DNA from: Burkholderia ubonensis
GTDB taxonomy: Bacteria; Pseudomonadota; Gammaproteobacteria; Burkholderiales; Burkholderiaceae
DNA: 64,000 nucleotides
Assembly: GCF_001718695.1 (NCBI RefSeq)
Contig: NZ_CP013420.1
Location: 248,001 to 312,000, forward strand
Direction: 5' to 3'
Each line of letters opens with the position of its first letter. Position 1 is the stretch's first letter. The notes beneath the pieces were generated by a model. It saw nothing but the letters and a program-made list of their open reading frames with translations. It was not told the DNA's origin and made no database searches. Positions 43,995 through 53,770 of the stretch are shown here, piece by piece. The translations under genes and the position numbers were made by a program.

Positions 43995-45410
43995 ATGAGT
44001 AAAACCGTCGCCGACGTCATGCAGCTCGTGAAGGACGAGGACGTCAAGTTTGTCGATTTCCGCTTCACCGATACGCGCGGCAAGGAGCAGCACGTGTCGG
44101 TGCCGGTGTCGGCGTTTGACGAAGACAAGTTCGAGAACGGTCACGCGTTCGACGGCTCGTCGATCGCTGGCTGGAAGGGCATCGAGGCGTCGGACATGCT
44201 GCTCATGCCGGATCCGAGCGCCGCGTTCGTCGACCCGTTCTACGAAGAGTCGACGCTGGTGCTGACCTGCGACGTGGTCGAGCCGGCCGACGGCAAGGGC
44301 TACGAGCGCGACCCGCGTTCGCTCGCGAAGCGCGGCGAGGCGTACCTGAAGAGCACGGGCCTGGGCGACACCGCGTACTTCGGTCCGGAGCCGGAATTCT
44401 TCATTTTCGACTCGGTCCAGTGGAACACGGACATGTCGGGCTGCTTCGTGAAGATCAATTCGGAAGAAGCGCCGTGGTCGTCGGCCAAGGAATTCGAAGG
44501 CGGCAACACGGGCCACCGTCCGGGCACGAAGGGCGGCTACTTCCCGGTCGCGCCGGTCGACACGTTCCAGGACATGCGTTCGGAAATGTGCCTGCTGCTC
44601 GAACAGCTCGGCATTCCGGTCGAAGTGCACCACCACGAAGTGGCGGGCCAGGGCCAGAACGAAATCGGCACGAAGTTCTCGACGCTCGTGCAGCGCGCCG
44701 ACTGGACGCAATGGTCGAAGTACATCATCCACAACGTCGCGCACTCGTACGGCAAGACGGCGACGTTCATGCCGAAGCCGGTCGTCGGTGACAACGGTTC
44801 GGGCATGCACGTCCACCAGTCGATCTGGAAGGACGGCCAGAACCTGTTCGCGGGCAACGGCTATGCCGGCCTGTCGGAATTCGCGCTGTTCTACATCGGC
44901 GGCATCATCAAGCACGCCCGTGCGCTGAACGCGATCACGAACCCGACGACGAACTCGTACAAGCGTCTCGTCCCGCACTTCGAGGCGCCGGTCAAGCTCG
45001 CTTACTCGGCGCGCAACCGTTCGGCGTCGATCCGCATTCCGCACGTGTCGAACCCGAAGGGCCGCCGCATCGAAACGCGCTTCCCGGACCCGATGGCCAA
45101 CCCGTACCTGTGCTTCACGGCGCTGATGATGGCGGGCCTCGACGGCGTGCAGAACAAGATCCACCCGGGCGAAGCCGCCGACAAGAACCTGTACGACCTG
45201 CCGCCGGAAGAGGATGCAAAGATCCCGACCGTCTGCGCGGGCCTCGACCAGGCGCTCGAAGCACTCGACAAGGATCGCGAGTTCCTGACGCGCGGCGGCG
45301 TGTTCACGGACGGCATGATCGATGCGTACCTCGCGCTGAAGGAGCAGGAGCTCGCGAAGTTCCGCATGACGACGCATCCGATCGAGTTCGAGATGTACTA
45401 CTCGCTGTAA
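43995..45410 (+). CDS. glnA: Glutamine synthetase, type I
   Basis: A 471-residue dodecameric GS-I-beta enzyme that makes glutamine from glutamate, ammonia and ATP. Motifs: [97 protein letters not shown]. The adenylylation site is the Tyr in [10 protein letters not shown], so activity should be controlled by GlnE. It has a good ribosome site (AGGAGAAGAGG) and the sigma-54/NtrC control region described separately. A terminator follows, then glnL-glnG. Confidence 0.98.
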   Translation: MSKTVADVMQLVKDEDVKFVDFRFTDTRGKEQHVSVPVSAFDEDKFENGHAFDGSSIAGWKGIEASDMLLMPDPSAAFVDPFYEESTLVLTCDVVEPADGKGYERDPRSLAKRGEAYLKSTGLGDTAYFGPEPEFFIFDSVQWNTDMSGCFVKINSEEAPWSSAKEFEGGNTGHRPGTKGGYFPVAPVDTFQDMRSEMCLLLEQLGIPVEVHHHEVAGQGQNEIGTKFSTLVQRADWTQWSKYIIHNVAHSYGKTATFMPKPVVGDNGSGMHVHQSIWKDGQNLFAGNGYAGLSEFALFYIGGIIKHARALNAITNPTTNSYKRLVPHFEAPVKLAYSARNRSASIRIPHVSNPKGRRIETRFPDPMANPYLCFTALMMAGLDGVQNKIHPGEAADKNLYDLPPEEDAKIPTVCAGLDQALEALDKDREFLTRGGVFTDGMIDAYLALKEQELAKFRMTTHPIEFEMYYSL

Positions 45411-45502
45411 GCGGCGATGGCGCTTCGACGCTTCAGCGGGCGAAGCGCCGCCACGCCGGTTCGCTCGCGCCGCGCAACTCCCGGCGCGAGCAGCGGAATC
45501 TG

Positions 45503-45535
45503 AAAAGGGGACGGCGCCCAGCCGTCCCTTTTTTG
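45503..45535 (+). terminator. Terminator after glnA
   Basis: AAGGGGACGGC and GCCGTCCCTT pair around a 5-base loop and are followed by TTTTTTG, about 95 bases after the glnA stop. It would set glnA expression higher than that of glnL-glnG, which are read by read-through or their own promoter. Confidence 0.88.
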
Positions 45536-45586
45536 TTCCGCGGCATTCACAATTTTTGCGCATCCTGGGCTCGATAAGCACGCAAG

Positions 45587-46729
45587 ATGGTTCTGAAGAA
45601 TCTGATCAAGGCGAAGACGGGGCAGCCTGAGCGTCTGTCGGATGACGAGCGGCTCGCGCGTTCGGGGCTGCTCGCCGGGCTGGAGGCGTTGCCGACGGTC
45701 GTGCTGGTGCTCGACCGCAAGACGCTGAAGATCGCGTTCGCGAATCCGTCCGCGGAGGCGATGCTCGACATCTCGCGCCGCCAGCTCGCGCAGCGGCCGT
45801 GGGGCGAGATCTTCCCGAACGCGAACGAGCTCGCGTCGACGATCACCGCGATCGGCGAGGAGCGCTTTCACGCGACGCACCTCGACACCGTGCTCGACCG
45901 GCCCGGCCGCGAGCCGCTGCACGTGCACGCGATCGTCGGCTTTCTCGAGAGCGCGCAGGATTTCGTGCTCGTCGAGCTGTTCGAGAACGAGCGCCAGTCG
46001 CGCACCGACCGCGAGGAGCGCATCCACGACCTGACCGCGGTCAACAAGCAGTTGATCCGCAATCTCGCACACGAGATCAAGAACCCGCTCGGCGGGATCC
46101 GCGGCGCCGCGCAACTGCTCGAATTCGAGCTCGGCGAGCGCGAGCGCGGCGAGCTGCGCGAATACACGCAGGTGATCATCAAGGAGTCCGATCGCCTGCA
46201 GACGCTCGTCGACCGGCTGCTCGAGCCGCACCGGCATCCGCACATCGTCGGCGACGTGAACATCCACGAAGTGTGCGAGCGCGTGCGCGCGGTGATGCTT
46301 GCCGAGTTTCCGCGCGGGCTGTCGATCGAGCGCGACTACGACGTCAGCGTGCCGGACCTGCGCGGCGACAAGGAGCAGCTGATCCAGGCGCTGCTGAACA
46401 TCGTGCGCAACGCGGCGCAGGCGCTGCGCGAGCGGATCGCGCAGGGCGATGCGCGCATCGAGCTGCGCACGCGGGTCGCGCGCAAGATCACGATCGCGAA
46501 GCGCCTGTACAAGCTGGCACTGGACTTGCACGTGATCGACAACGGGCCGGGCATTCCGGACGAGATCCGCGACCGGATCTTCTACCCGCTCGTGTCCGGG
46601 CGCGAGGACGGCAGCGGCCTCGGCCTGACGCTCGCGCAGACGTTCGTGCAGCAGCACGAAGGGATGATCGAGGTCGAAAGCCGGCCCGGTCGCACCGAAT
46701 TTCAGATTTTGCTGCCGCTCGATCACTGA
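45587..46729 (+). CDS. glnL: Nitrogen regulation sensor histidine kinase NtrB
   Basis: A 380-residue soluble kinase/phosphatase for NtrC, controlled by PII protein. A PAS domain (about 20-130, LEALPTVVLVLDRKTLKIAFAN) precedes the dimerisation H-box NLAHEIKNPLGGIRGAAQLLEF. The ATPase has the N-box NIVRNAAQALRE, the G1 box VIDNGPGIPDEIRDRIFYP and GREDGSGLGLTLAQTFV. No membrane segments, as expected for NtrB. The next gene, glnG, begins 38 bases downstream. Confidence 0.96.
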   Translation: MVLKNLIKAKTGQPERLSDDERLARSGLLAGLEALPTVVLVLDRKTLKIAFANPSAEAMLDISRRQLAQRPWGEIFPNANELASTITAIGEERFHATHLDTVLDRPGREPLHVHAIVGFLESAQDFVLVELFENERQSRTDREERIHDLTAVNKQLIRNLAHEIKNPLGGIRGAAQLLEFELGERERGELREYTQVIIKESDRLQTLVDRLLEPHRHPHIVGDVNIHEVCERVRAVMLAEFPRGLSIERDYDVSVPDLRGDKEQLIQALLNIVRNAAQALRERIAQGDARIELRTRVARKITIAKRLYKLALDLHVIDNGPGIPDEIRDRIFYPLVSGREDGSGLGLTLAQTFVQQHEGMIEVESRPGRTEFQILLPLDH

Positions 46730-46767
46730 GCGGCGACCCGCGATTCACCGAGATATCTGACCGACCT

Positions 46768-48276
46768 ATGAAGCCGATCTGGATAGTAGACGACGACCAA
46801 TCGATCCGCTGGGTGCTCGAAAAGGCACTCGCGCGCGACAGCTTCGCGACGAAGAGCTTCTCGAACGTGCGCGATGCGCTCGGCGCGCTCGACCACGAGA
46901 CGCCGCAGGTGCTGGTGTCCGACATCCGGATGCCGGGCGGCTCGGGCCTCGAGCTGCTGCAGGCGGTGCACGAGCGGATGCCGGACCTGCCGGTGATCAT
47001 CATGACCGCGTTCTCCGATCTCGACAGCGCCGTCGCGGCGTTCCAGGGCGGCGCGTTCGAATACCTCGCGAAGCCGTTCGACGTCGACAAGGCCGTCGAG
47101 CTGATCCGCCGCGCGGTCGAGGAGAGCCTGCGCGGCGGCGCGCCGCAGGACGAGCGCGTCGCCGAGGCGCCCGAGATGCTCGGCCAGGCCCCCGCGATGC
47201 AGGACATGTTCCGCGCGATCGGCCGCCTGTCGCATTCGGCCGCGACCGTGCTGATCACCGGCGAGTCGGGCACCGGCAAGGAGCTCGTTGCGCGGGCGCT
47301 GCACCGTCACAGTCCGCGCGCGAACGGGCCGTTCATCGCGCTGAACACCGCGGCGATTCCGAAGGACCTGCTCGAGTCGGAGCTGTTCGGCCACGAGCGC
47401 GGCGCGTTCACCGGCGCGCAGACCACGCGCCAGGGCCGCTTCGAGCAGGCCGAGAACGGCACGCTGTTCCTCGACGAAATCGGCGACATGCCGTTCGACC
47501 TGCAGACGCGCCTGCTGCGCGTGCTGTCGGACGGCCAGTTCTATCGCGTCGGCGGCCACAGCCCGCTGCGCGCGAACGTGCGCGTGATCGCCGCGACGCA
47601 CCAGAACCTCGAGTCGCGCGTGCGGCAGGGGCTGTTCCGCGAGGATCTGTATCACCGGCTCAACGTGATCCGGCTGCGCCTGCCGCCGCTGCGCGAACGC
47701 AGCGAGGACATCGCGCTGCTCACGCGTCACTTCCTGCAGAAAAGCGCGCGCGATCTCGGCGTCGAGCCGAAGCGCGTGTCGGACGAGGCGCTCGCGTACC
47801 TGACGTCGCTGCCGTTCCCCGGCAACGTGCGGCAGCTCGAGAACCTCGCGAACTGGCTGACCGTGATGGCGCCCGCGCAGACGGTCGAGATCAAGGACCT
47901 GCCGCCCGATCTCGTGCCGTCCGGCGCGGCCGTCGTCGCGATGGGCGACGCGGCCGACGCGCAAGCGGCAGGCAGCGACGCGAGCGCGTTGCCGCCGATC
48001 GCCGGCGTGACGGGCGCGCCGGCCGCCGCTGCGCCGAACGGCGGCGCGCCGGCCGGCTACCCGATGTGGGAGCACGGCCTGCGCACCGAGGTCGCGCGCC
48101 TGTTGCGCGAGAACTCGGCCGACGTGATGGACGAACTCGCGCGCCGCTTCGAGGCCGCGGTGATCCGCGAGGCGCTCGACTTCACGCGCGGCCGCAAGGT
48201 CGAGGCGGCGGAGCGGCTCGGCATCGGCCGCAACACGATCACGCGCAAGATCCAGGAACTGCATCTGGAGCCGTGA
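46768..48276 (+). CDS. glnG: Nitrogen regulation response regulator NtrC
   Basis: A 502-residue sigma-54 activator. The receiver domain ([20 protein letters not shown]; phospho-Asp in [13 protein letters not shown]; Lys in [10 protein letters not shown]) is followed by the AAA+ domain with Walker A GESGTGKE, the sigma-54 contact loop GAFTGA, Walker [12 protein letters not shown] and [15 protein letters not shown]. After an Ala/Gly-rich linker (about 395-425) a Fis-type helix-turn-helix closes the protein ([19 protein letters not shown]). It should bind the two dyads upstream of glnA. Confidence 0.97.
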   Translation: MKPIWIVDDDQSIRWVLEKALARDSFATKSFSNVRDALGALDHETPQVLVSDIRMPGGSGLELLQAVHERMPDLPVIIMTAFSDLDSAVAAFQGGAFEYLAKPFDVDKAVELIRRAVEESLRGGAPQDERVAEAPEMLGQAPAMQDMFRAIGRLSHSAATVLITGESGTGKELVARALHRHSPRANGPFIALNTAAIPKDLLESELFGHERGAFTGAQTTRQGRFEQAENGTLFLDEIGDMPFDLQTRLLRVLSDGQFYRVGGHSPLRANVRVIAATHQNLESRVRQGLFREDLYHRLNVIRLRLPPLRERSEDIALLTRHFLQKSARDLGVEPKRVSDEALAYLTSLPFPGNVRQLENLANWLTVMAPAQTVEIKDLPPDLVPSGAAVVAMGDAADAQAAGSDASALPPIAGVTGAPAAAAPNGGAPAGYPMWEHGLRTEVARLLRENSADVMDELARRFEAAVIREALDFTRGRKVEAAERLGIGRNTITRKIQELHLEP

Positions 48277-48369
48277 GCGCGCAGTGCGGCATGCGCGGGC
48301 GCCGCGCATGCCGCGATCGGACATAATCGGGGTTTGACCGCAGTGTGCTGCCAAGCCGATCGATCCGCC

Positions 48370-50478
48370 ATGTCCGATTCCTTCCGCTGGCCCGCCGGGG
48401 CCGACCCGTTCCGTTTTCTCGAAGCGCTCGACAGCGCGCGCGCCCGCGCGTGGGTCGACGAGCAGAACGCGCGCACGCGCGTCGCGCTGCGCGACGACGA
48501 CGCGTATCGCGCGCTCGCGGCGCGCCTGGCGAAAGCCTATCTGCCGCGCGAGCGCCCGGTGATTCCGACCCGCTGGCGCGACTGGGCGTACGACCTGTGG
48601 CAGGACGACCTTCATCCGAAGGGGCTGTGGCGCCGCGCGCGCTGGGACGACTGGCGCGCGGGCCGGCCGGCGTGGGAAACGCTGCTCGACGTCGACGCGC
48701 TCGGCGTGGAAGAGGGCGAGTCGTGGGTGTTCGAGCACGACGCGATCCTGTATCCGGACGGCGATCGCGCGCTGCTGTCGCTGTCGCCGGGCGGCGCCGA
48801 CGCGGTCGTCGTGCGCGAGTTCGATCTCGTCGAGCGCCGCTTCGTCGACGCGGGTTTCACGATCGACGAGCCGGGCCATCATACGATCGGCTGGATCGAT
48901 CGCGACACCGTCTACGTGAGCTGGGATCGCGGCGAAGCGCATGCGACCGCGGCAGGCTACCCGTACGAAGCGCGGCGCTGGGTGCGCGGCACGCCGCTCG
49001 CCGACGCGCCCGTCGTGTTCCGCGGCGAGCCCGACGACATCAGCGCGGGCGCGTGGTTCGACCCCGTCGAAGGCCGCCACTTCGCATCGCGCAGCGTCGA
49101 TTTCTTCGATCTGCATTCGTACCGGCTGACCGCCGAAGGCGAGTGGGTGCGCTACGACGTGCCGACGCACGTCGAGGTCGGATTCTGGCAGGGCTGGCTC
49201 GTGATGGAGCCGCGGCTCGACTGGGAATGCGACGGCGTGCGCCACGCGGGCGGCTCGCTGCTCGCGATCCGCGAGGAGGCGTTTCTTGCCGGTTCGCGCG
49301 CGTTCGACACGCTGTTCGAGCCGGGGCCGACGACGTCGGCATGCACGTGGACGCACACGTGCCACACGCTGATCGCGAGCTGGCTCGACGACGTGAACAA
49401 CCGGACGCTGCTGTGGCAGCCGCGGCAGGCCGGCGACGGCGCGTGGACGTGGGACGCGCGGCCGTTCGACTGGCCGGGCGACGCGCAGATCGACGTCGAG
49501 CCCGTCGAGGCGACGCTGAACGACGACGTGTACGTGGACGTCGATACCTATCTCGATCCGCCCGAATGCTGGCTGGCCGATCTCGCCGATCGTGCGGCCG
49601 ATGCGCCGTCGCGCCGCGTGCTGCTCGACCGGCCGCCGGTGCAGTTCGACCCGGCCGGGCTCGTCGTGCGTCGCGCGAATGCGCGCTCGCGCGACGGCAC
49701 CGTGGTGCCGTACACGCTGATCGGGCCGCGCGATGCGCTGGATGCGCCCGACGGCGGCGTGCGTGTCGCGCGGCCGTGCCTGCTGTCCGGCTACGGCGGC
49801 TTCGCGTTGCCGAACCTGCCGGGCTACAGCGACGCGCTCGGCATCGCGTGGCTCGAGCGCGGCGGCGTCGCGGCGTTCGCGCACATTCGCGGCGGCGGCG
49901 AGTTCGGGCCGCGCTGGCACGTCGACGCGCAGCGCGAGCACCGGCAGCGTTCGTTCGACGATTTCATCGCGGTGGCCGAGGATCTGATCGGGACGGGCGT
50001 GACGACGGCCGCGCAGCTCGGCATCGAGGGCGGCAGCAACGGCGGGCTGCTGGTCGCCGCGTGCATGGTGCAGCGGCCGGAGCTGTTCGGCGCGGTGCTC
50101 TGCAAGGTGCCGCTGCTCGACATGCGACGCTATCCGAAGCTGCACGCGGGCGCCGCATGGCTGGACGAGTACGGCGACCCGGACGACGCGCGCGAGGGCG
50201 CGGCGCTGGCCGCGTACTCGCCGTATCACCGGGTGCGCGAGGGCGTCGCGTATCCGCCGCTGCTGCTGACGACGTCGACGCGCGACGATCGCGTGCATCC
50301 CGCGCATGCGCGCAAGATGGCCGCGCGCATGCACGCGCTCGGCCACGAACGGGTGTGGTACTGGGAGAACACCGACGGCGGCCACGGCAGCGCCGACGAT
50401 CTGGAGCGCGCCGAATCCGACGCGGCCGAATTCGGTTTCCTGTGGGCCCATCTCGGGCCCGCTCCCGCGCGTCGCTGA
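48370..50478 (+). CDS. S9 family (prolyl oligopeptidase-like) peptidase
   Basis: A 702-residue serine peptidase. The N-terminal propeller begins FRWPAGADPFRFLEALDSARARAWVDEQNARTR-like sequence. The C-terminal alpha/beta hydrolase domain has the nucleophile Ser556 in EGGSNGGLLVAACMVQRPELF, the acid in TSTRDDRVHPAHARKMA and His in WYWENTDGGHGSAD. IRGGGEFGPRWH is the usual family motif. It has no signal peptide and should act on short peptides in the cytosol. The ATG of MSDSFRW was chosen over one 12 codons upstream. The stop codon lies within a 14-base tandem repeat. Confidence 0.9.
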   Translation: MSDSFRWPAGADPFRFLEALDSARARAWVDEQNARTRVALRDDDAYRALAARLAKAYLPRERPVIPTRWRDWAYDLWQDDLHPKGLWRRARWDDWRAGRPAWETLLDVDALGVEEGESWVFEHDAILYPDGDRALLSLSPGGADAVVVREFDLVERRFVDAGFTIDEPGHHTIGWIDRDTVYVSWDRGEAHATAAGYPYEARRWVRGTPLADAPVVFRGEPDDISAGAWFDPVEGRHFASRSVDFFDLHSYRLTAEGEWVRYDVPTHVEVGFWQGWLVMEPRLDWECDGVRHAGGSLLAIREEAFLAGSRAFDTLFEPGPTTSACTWTHTCHTLIASWLDDVNNRTLLWQPRQAGDGAWTWDARPFDWPGDAQIDVEPVEATLNDDVYVDVDTYLDPPECWLADLADRAADAPSRRVLLDRPPVQFDPAGLVVRRANARSRDGTVVPYTLIGPRDALDAPDGGVRVARPCLLSGYGGFALPNLPGYSDALGIAWLERGGVAAFAHIRGGGEFGPRWHVDAQREHRQRSFDDFIAVAEDLIGTGVTTAAQLGIEGGSNGGLLVAACMVQRPELFGAVLCKVPLLDMRRYPKLHAGAAWLDEYGDPDDAREGAALAAYSPYHRVREGVAYPPLLLTTSTRDDRVHPAHARKMAARMHALGHERVWYWENTDGGHGSADDLERAESDAAEFGFLWAHLGPAPARR

Positions 50479-50527
50479 CCGCGCGTCACTGACCGCGCGT
50501 CACTGACCGCGCGTCACTGACCGCGCG
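50475..50527 (+). repeat. 14-base tandem repeat spanning the S9 peptidase stop
   Basis: The unit CTGACCGCGCGTCA is repeated three full times plus 11 bases. The first copy supplies the TGA that ends the peptidase gene. Each added or lost copy would change sequence downstream of the stop only. The array fills most of the gap to the convergent xth gene. Confidence 0.9.
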
Positions 50528-50539
50528 CGGGTAGCGTGC

Positions 50540-51316
50540 TCAGCCGACGACCGCGACGACGGGCGTATGGTCGGACGGCTGCTCCCACGTGCGCGGCGTG
50601 CGATCGACGACGCACGACGTGCAGGTTTCGGCGAGCGCCGGCGACAGCAGGATGTGGTCGATGCGCAGCCCCGCGTTGCGGCGGAACGCCATCATCCGGT
50701 AGTCCCACCAGGTGAAGGTCTTTTCGGGCTGCTCGAAGCGGCGGAACGCGTCGACGAGCCCGAGTTCGAGCAGGCCCGCGAAGTGCGCGCGCTCCTGCGG
50801 CGACACGAGATTCTGGCCTTCCCATTTCGCGGGGTCGTGCACGTCGCGGTCTTCCGGCGCGATGTTGTAGTCGCCGAGCAGCGCGAGCTTCGGGTAGCGC
50901 TGCAGCTCGCTGCGCAGCCACGCGTTCAGCGCGTCGAGCCACTGCATCTTGTAGACGAATTTGTCGGAGTCGGGCGCCTGGCCGTTCGGGAAATACGCGG
51001 AGATGATGCGCGTGCCGTCGATCGTCACCGCGATCACGCGCTGTTGCGGATCGTCGAAGCCGGGGACGTTGCGGGTGATGTCCGATTCGTCGAACGGCAG
51101 GGTGTCGCGCGCGAGGATCGCGACGCCGTTGTAGGTCTTCTGGCCGGTGAACCAGCTGCGATAGCCGGCGGCCTCGAGATCGGCGCGCGGGAATTTGTCG
51201 TCCGGCAGCTTCAGCTCCTGCAGGCACAGCACGTCGGCGCCGCTTTGCGCGAGCCAGTCGAGCACGTGCTGCTTGCGGACGTTGAGCGAGTTGACGTTCC
51301 AGGTGGCGATCTTCAT
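50540..51316 (-). CDS. xth: Exodeoxyribonuclease III
   Basis: A 258-residue AP endonuclease/3'-5' exonuclease for base-excision repair. Motifs: MKIATWNVNSLNVRKQHVL, VLCLQELKLPDDKFP (metal Glu), NGVAILAR, RIISAYFPNGQ, LLGDYNIAPEDRDVHDP (catalytic Asp/Asn), FTWWDYR and the final PSDHTPVVAVVG with the catalytic Asp-His. The start at MKIATW gives the standard N-terminus; 25 upstream codons in the same frame are not conserved. Convergent with the S9 peptidase gene. Confidence 0.96.
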   Translation of the reverse strand: MKIATWNVNSLNVRKQHVLDWLAQSGADVLCLQELKLPDDKFPRADLEAAGYRSWFTGQKTYNGVAILARDTLPFDESDITRNVPGFDDPQQRVIAVTIDGTRIISAYFPNGQAPDSDKFVYKMQWLDALNAWLRSELQRYPKLALLGDYNIAPEDRDVHDPAKWEGQNLVSPQERAHFAGLLELGLVDAFRRFEQPEKTFTWWDYRMMAFRRNAGLRIDHILLSPALAETCTSCVVDRTPRTWEQPSDHTPVVAVVG

Positions 51317-51467
51317 GAACGGGAAGGCGGGCGGCATGGATTCGAAGGCCGCCATCTTACCGCGAGCGCGGCGCGCGAACGCGTGCAACACGCGATCGGC
51401 AGCGCATCCCGTGCACGTCGCGAGCCTCGCGATATTGGGGCCCAGCCAATAAATTGTGACAAAAGTG

Positions 51468-51496
51468 TTGACGTAAGTGCTTCCTCACCCTATAAT
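51468..51496 (+). promoter_or_regulatory. Sigma-70 promoter of tRNA-fMet
   Basis: TTGACG (51468-51473), 17 bases, then a perfect TATAAT (51491-51496), 12 bases before the mature tRNA 5' end. Confidence 0.88.
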
Positions 51497-51508
51497 TTAT
51501 TTCTCTGA

Positions 51509-51585
<77 letters not shown>

Positions 51586-51638
51586 AGCACATCTGGCGAT
51601 GTGCAGCGCAAGTGACCGATGCGCACCTCGCCAACAAG

Positions 51639-51665
51639 AACCCGGCTCGATGCCGGGTTTTTTGT
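51639..51665 (+). terminator. Terminator of tRNA-fMet
   Basis: AACCCGGC, loop TCGAT, GCCGGGTT and seven T residues, about 55 bases after the tRNA. It also lies directly beyond the end of the convergent racemase gene. Confidence 0.88.
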
Positions 51666-51667
51666 TT

Positions 51668-52360
51668 TCAGCCTGCCGCCCATTCGACCGCCGCCTGCGC
51701 ATGCAGCGCAGTCGTATCGAACACCGGCAACGGCGAATCCTCCGCGCCGATCAGCAGCGTGATTTCCGTGCAGCCCAGTATGACCGCCTGCGCGCCGCGT
51801 CGCGCGAGTTCGTCGATGATCGCGACATAGGTCGCGCGCGACTGCGCGTCGATCCGGCCGTGACACAGCTCGTCGTAGATGATCCGATGCACGTCGTCAC
51901 GCTCGCGTTCATCCGGCACGAGCACGTCGAGGCCGAACTTCTCGCGCAGCCGCTCCGCATAGAACGGCAGTTCCATCGTATAGCGCGTGCCGAGCAGGCC
52001 GACGCGCGAGACGACCGCCGCAAGCAGTGCTTCGCCGGTCGGATCGGCGATGTGCAGGAAAGGGAGCCCGACCGCGGCCTCGATCGCGTCGTGCACGCGA
52101 TGCATCGTGTTGGTCGTGAGCACGATCAGGTCGGCGCCCGCCGCCTCGAGCTGCCGCGCGGCGGCGGCCATGTGCGCACCGAGCGCGGGCCAGTCGTGCA
52201 CGCGCTGCAACGCTTCGATCTCCGCGAAATCGACCGTCACCATCACGCTCTTCGCGTTGTGATGTCCGCCGTGCAGCGCCTTCGAATACCGGTTCAGCAT
52301 CCGATAGTATTCCGCCGACGATTCCCAGCTCATCCCGCCGATCAGTCCGATCGTCTTCAT
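51668..52360 (-). CDS. Aspartate/glutamate racemase family protein
   Basis: A 230-residue PF01177 racemase. The fold is marked by MKTIGLIGGMSWESSAEYYR, VTVDFAEIE, LIVLTTNTMHRVHDAIE, FLHIADPTGEAL, and ILGCTEITLL. The second catalytic Cys is Cys197. The first position is Thr83, not Cys, so it has the Thr/Cys pair rather than the Cys/Cys pair of classical enzymes; the same pair has been described for the E. coli homologue YgeA (from memory), favouring one direction of racemisation. Divergent from dinB. Confidence 0.9.
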   Translation of the reverse strand: MKTIGLIGGMSWESSAEYYRMLNRYSKALHGGHHNAKSVMVTVDFAEIEALQRVHDWPALGAHMAAAARQLEAAGADLIVLTTNTMHRVHDAIEAAVGLPFLHIADPTGEALLAAVVSRVGLLGTRYTMELPFYAERLREKFGLDVLVPDERERDDVHRIIYDELCHGRIDAQSRATYVAIIDELARRGAQAVILGCTEITLLIGAEDSPLPVFDTTALHAQAAVEWAAG

Positions 52361-52526
52361 TCGTCACCTTTGCGTTTCATCTGTCGTGGCGCACGAGTAT
52401 AGGGGCCGACCGGCGCGCGCGGCGGTACGATCCGTGCGCAGCCGACCGGTACGGCGCCGCTGGCCGAGCTGGGTCGGCGCCGCGTCGGACTGTCCGCATT
52501 CGCCGGTACGTGGCAGCACGGGGCAG

Positions 52527-52555
52527 TTGAAACCGGCACTGTGTTTTTGTACAGT
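52527..52555 (+). promoter_or_regulatory. LexA-controlled promoter of dinB
   Basis: TTGAAA (52527-52532), 17 bases, TACAGT (52550-52555) forms a sigma-70 promoter. CTGT-N8-ACAG (52539-52554) is a consensus LexA box that covers the spacer and most of the -10. dinB should therefore be repressed by LexA and induced in the SOS response. Confidence 0.87.
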
Positions 52556-52630
52556 ATCGGCACCGTGAGCCCGACCACCATTCCGCCAGCCGAACCGAGC
52601 ACGCCGCCACCGGGCGAGGCGCCGCCGCGC

Positions 52631-53710
52631 GTGCGCAAGATCATCCACTGCGACTGCGACTGCTTCTACGCGTCGGTGGAAATGCGCGACGACCCGTCGC
52701 TGCGCGGGCGTCCGCTCGCGGTCGGCGGCCGCCCGGACCAGCGCGGCGTGATTGCGACCTGCAATTACGAGGCGCGGCGCTACGGCGTGCATTCGGCGAT
52801 GTCGTCGGCGCTCGCGATGCGCAAGTGCCCGGACCTGCTGATCCTGCCGTCGGCGATGGACAAGTACCGCGCCGCGTCGCGCCAGATCATGGCGATCTAT
52901 CGCGACTACACGGCCGACGTCGAGCCGCTGTCGCTCGACGAGGCGTATCTCGACGTCAGCGGTTCCGAGCGCTGCCAGGGCAGCGCGACGCTGATCGCCC
53001 GCGAGATCCGCCGGCGGGTGTTCGAAACGGTCGGCGTCACGGTGTCGGCGGGCGTCGCGCCGAACAAGTTCATCGCGAAGATCGCGTCGGACTGGAACAA
53101 GCCCGACGGCCTGTTCGTCGTGCGCCCGCACGAAGTCGACGCGTTCGTCGCGGCGCTGCCCGTGCGCAAGCTGCACGGCGTCGGCAAGGTGACGGCTGCG
53201 CGCCTCGACCGGCTCGGCATCCAGACCTGCGCGCAGCTGCGCGAATGGTCGCTGATCGATCTGCACCGCGAATTCGGCGCGTTCGGGCGGCGCCTCTACG
53301 AGCTGTCGCGCGGCATCGACGAGCGGCCCGTGCAGGCGGACCAGGAGCGCAAGTCGGTCAGCGTCGAGACGACCTACGTGACCGACCTGACGACGCTCGA
53401 TCAATGCGCGGCCGAGATTCGCAAGCTGACCGTCCAGCTCGACGCGCGCATCGCGCGCGCGGGCGCCGCGCGGTCGATCCGCAAGCTGTACGTGAAGATC
53501 CGCTTCGCCGATTTCCAGCGCACGACGGTCGAATGCGTCGCCGATGCGACGAACGCCGAGACGGCCGTCGCGCTGCTCGCGAAGGGCTTGATGCGGCGCG
53601 CGCAGCCGGTGCGGCTGCTCGGCGTCGGCGTGCGCATCGACGAAGACACCGCCGAGCGGCACGGGCAGTTCGCGCTGTTCGAGCCGGAACCCGAGCCGCC
53701 GGCGCGATGA
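52631..53710 (+). CDS. dinB: DNA polymerase IV
   Basis: A 359-residue Y-family translesion polymerase. KIIHCDCDCFYASVEMRDDP carries the first metal Asp and the steric gate region; YRDYTADVEPLSLDEAYLDV carries the other catalytic acids (SLDE). A helix-hairpin-helix (LPVRKLHGVGKVTAARLDRLG) and little-finger domain (KSVSVETTYVTDL onward) follow. The GTG at 52631 makes the N-terminus collinear with E. coli DinB (MRKIIH). An upstream GTG at 52565 would add a Pro-rich tail but lies about three bases from the expected transcription start, and the GTG at 52541 is inside the LexA box. Confidence 0.93.
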   Translation: MRKIIHCDCDCFYASVEMRDDPSLRGRPLAVGGRPDQRGVIATCNYEARRYGVHSAMSSALAMRKCPDLLILPSAMDKYRAASRQIMAIYRDYTADVEPLSLDEAYLDVSGSERCQGSATLIAREIRRRVFETVGVTVSAGVAPNKFIAKIASDWNKPDGLFVVRPHEVDAFVAALPVRKLHGVGKVTAARLDRLGIQTCAQLREWSLIDLHREFGAFGRRLYELSRGIDERPVQADQERKSVSVETTYVTDLTTLDQCAAEIRKLTVQLDARIARAGAARSIRKLYVKIRFADFQRTTVECVADATNAETAVALLAKGLMRRAQPVRLLGVGVRIDEDTAERHGQFALFEPEPEPPAR

Positions 53711-53738
53711 AAAACGGCACCGCGCAATGCGGTGCCGT
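53710..53738 (-). terminator. Terminator of prlC
   Basis: ACGGCACCGC and GCGGTGCCGT form a 10-base stem with a 5-base loop and are followed by TTTT on the minus strand, about 30 bases after the prlC stop. The core ACGGCACCGCGC..ATGC resembles the yggX terminator. Confidence 0.82.
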
Positions 53739-53770
53739 CGTCATCGATGCGTGCAAAACGGGCGGTGCGC

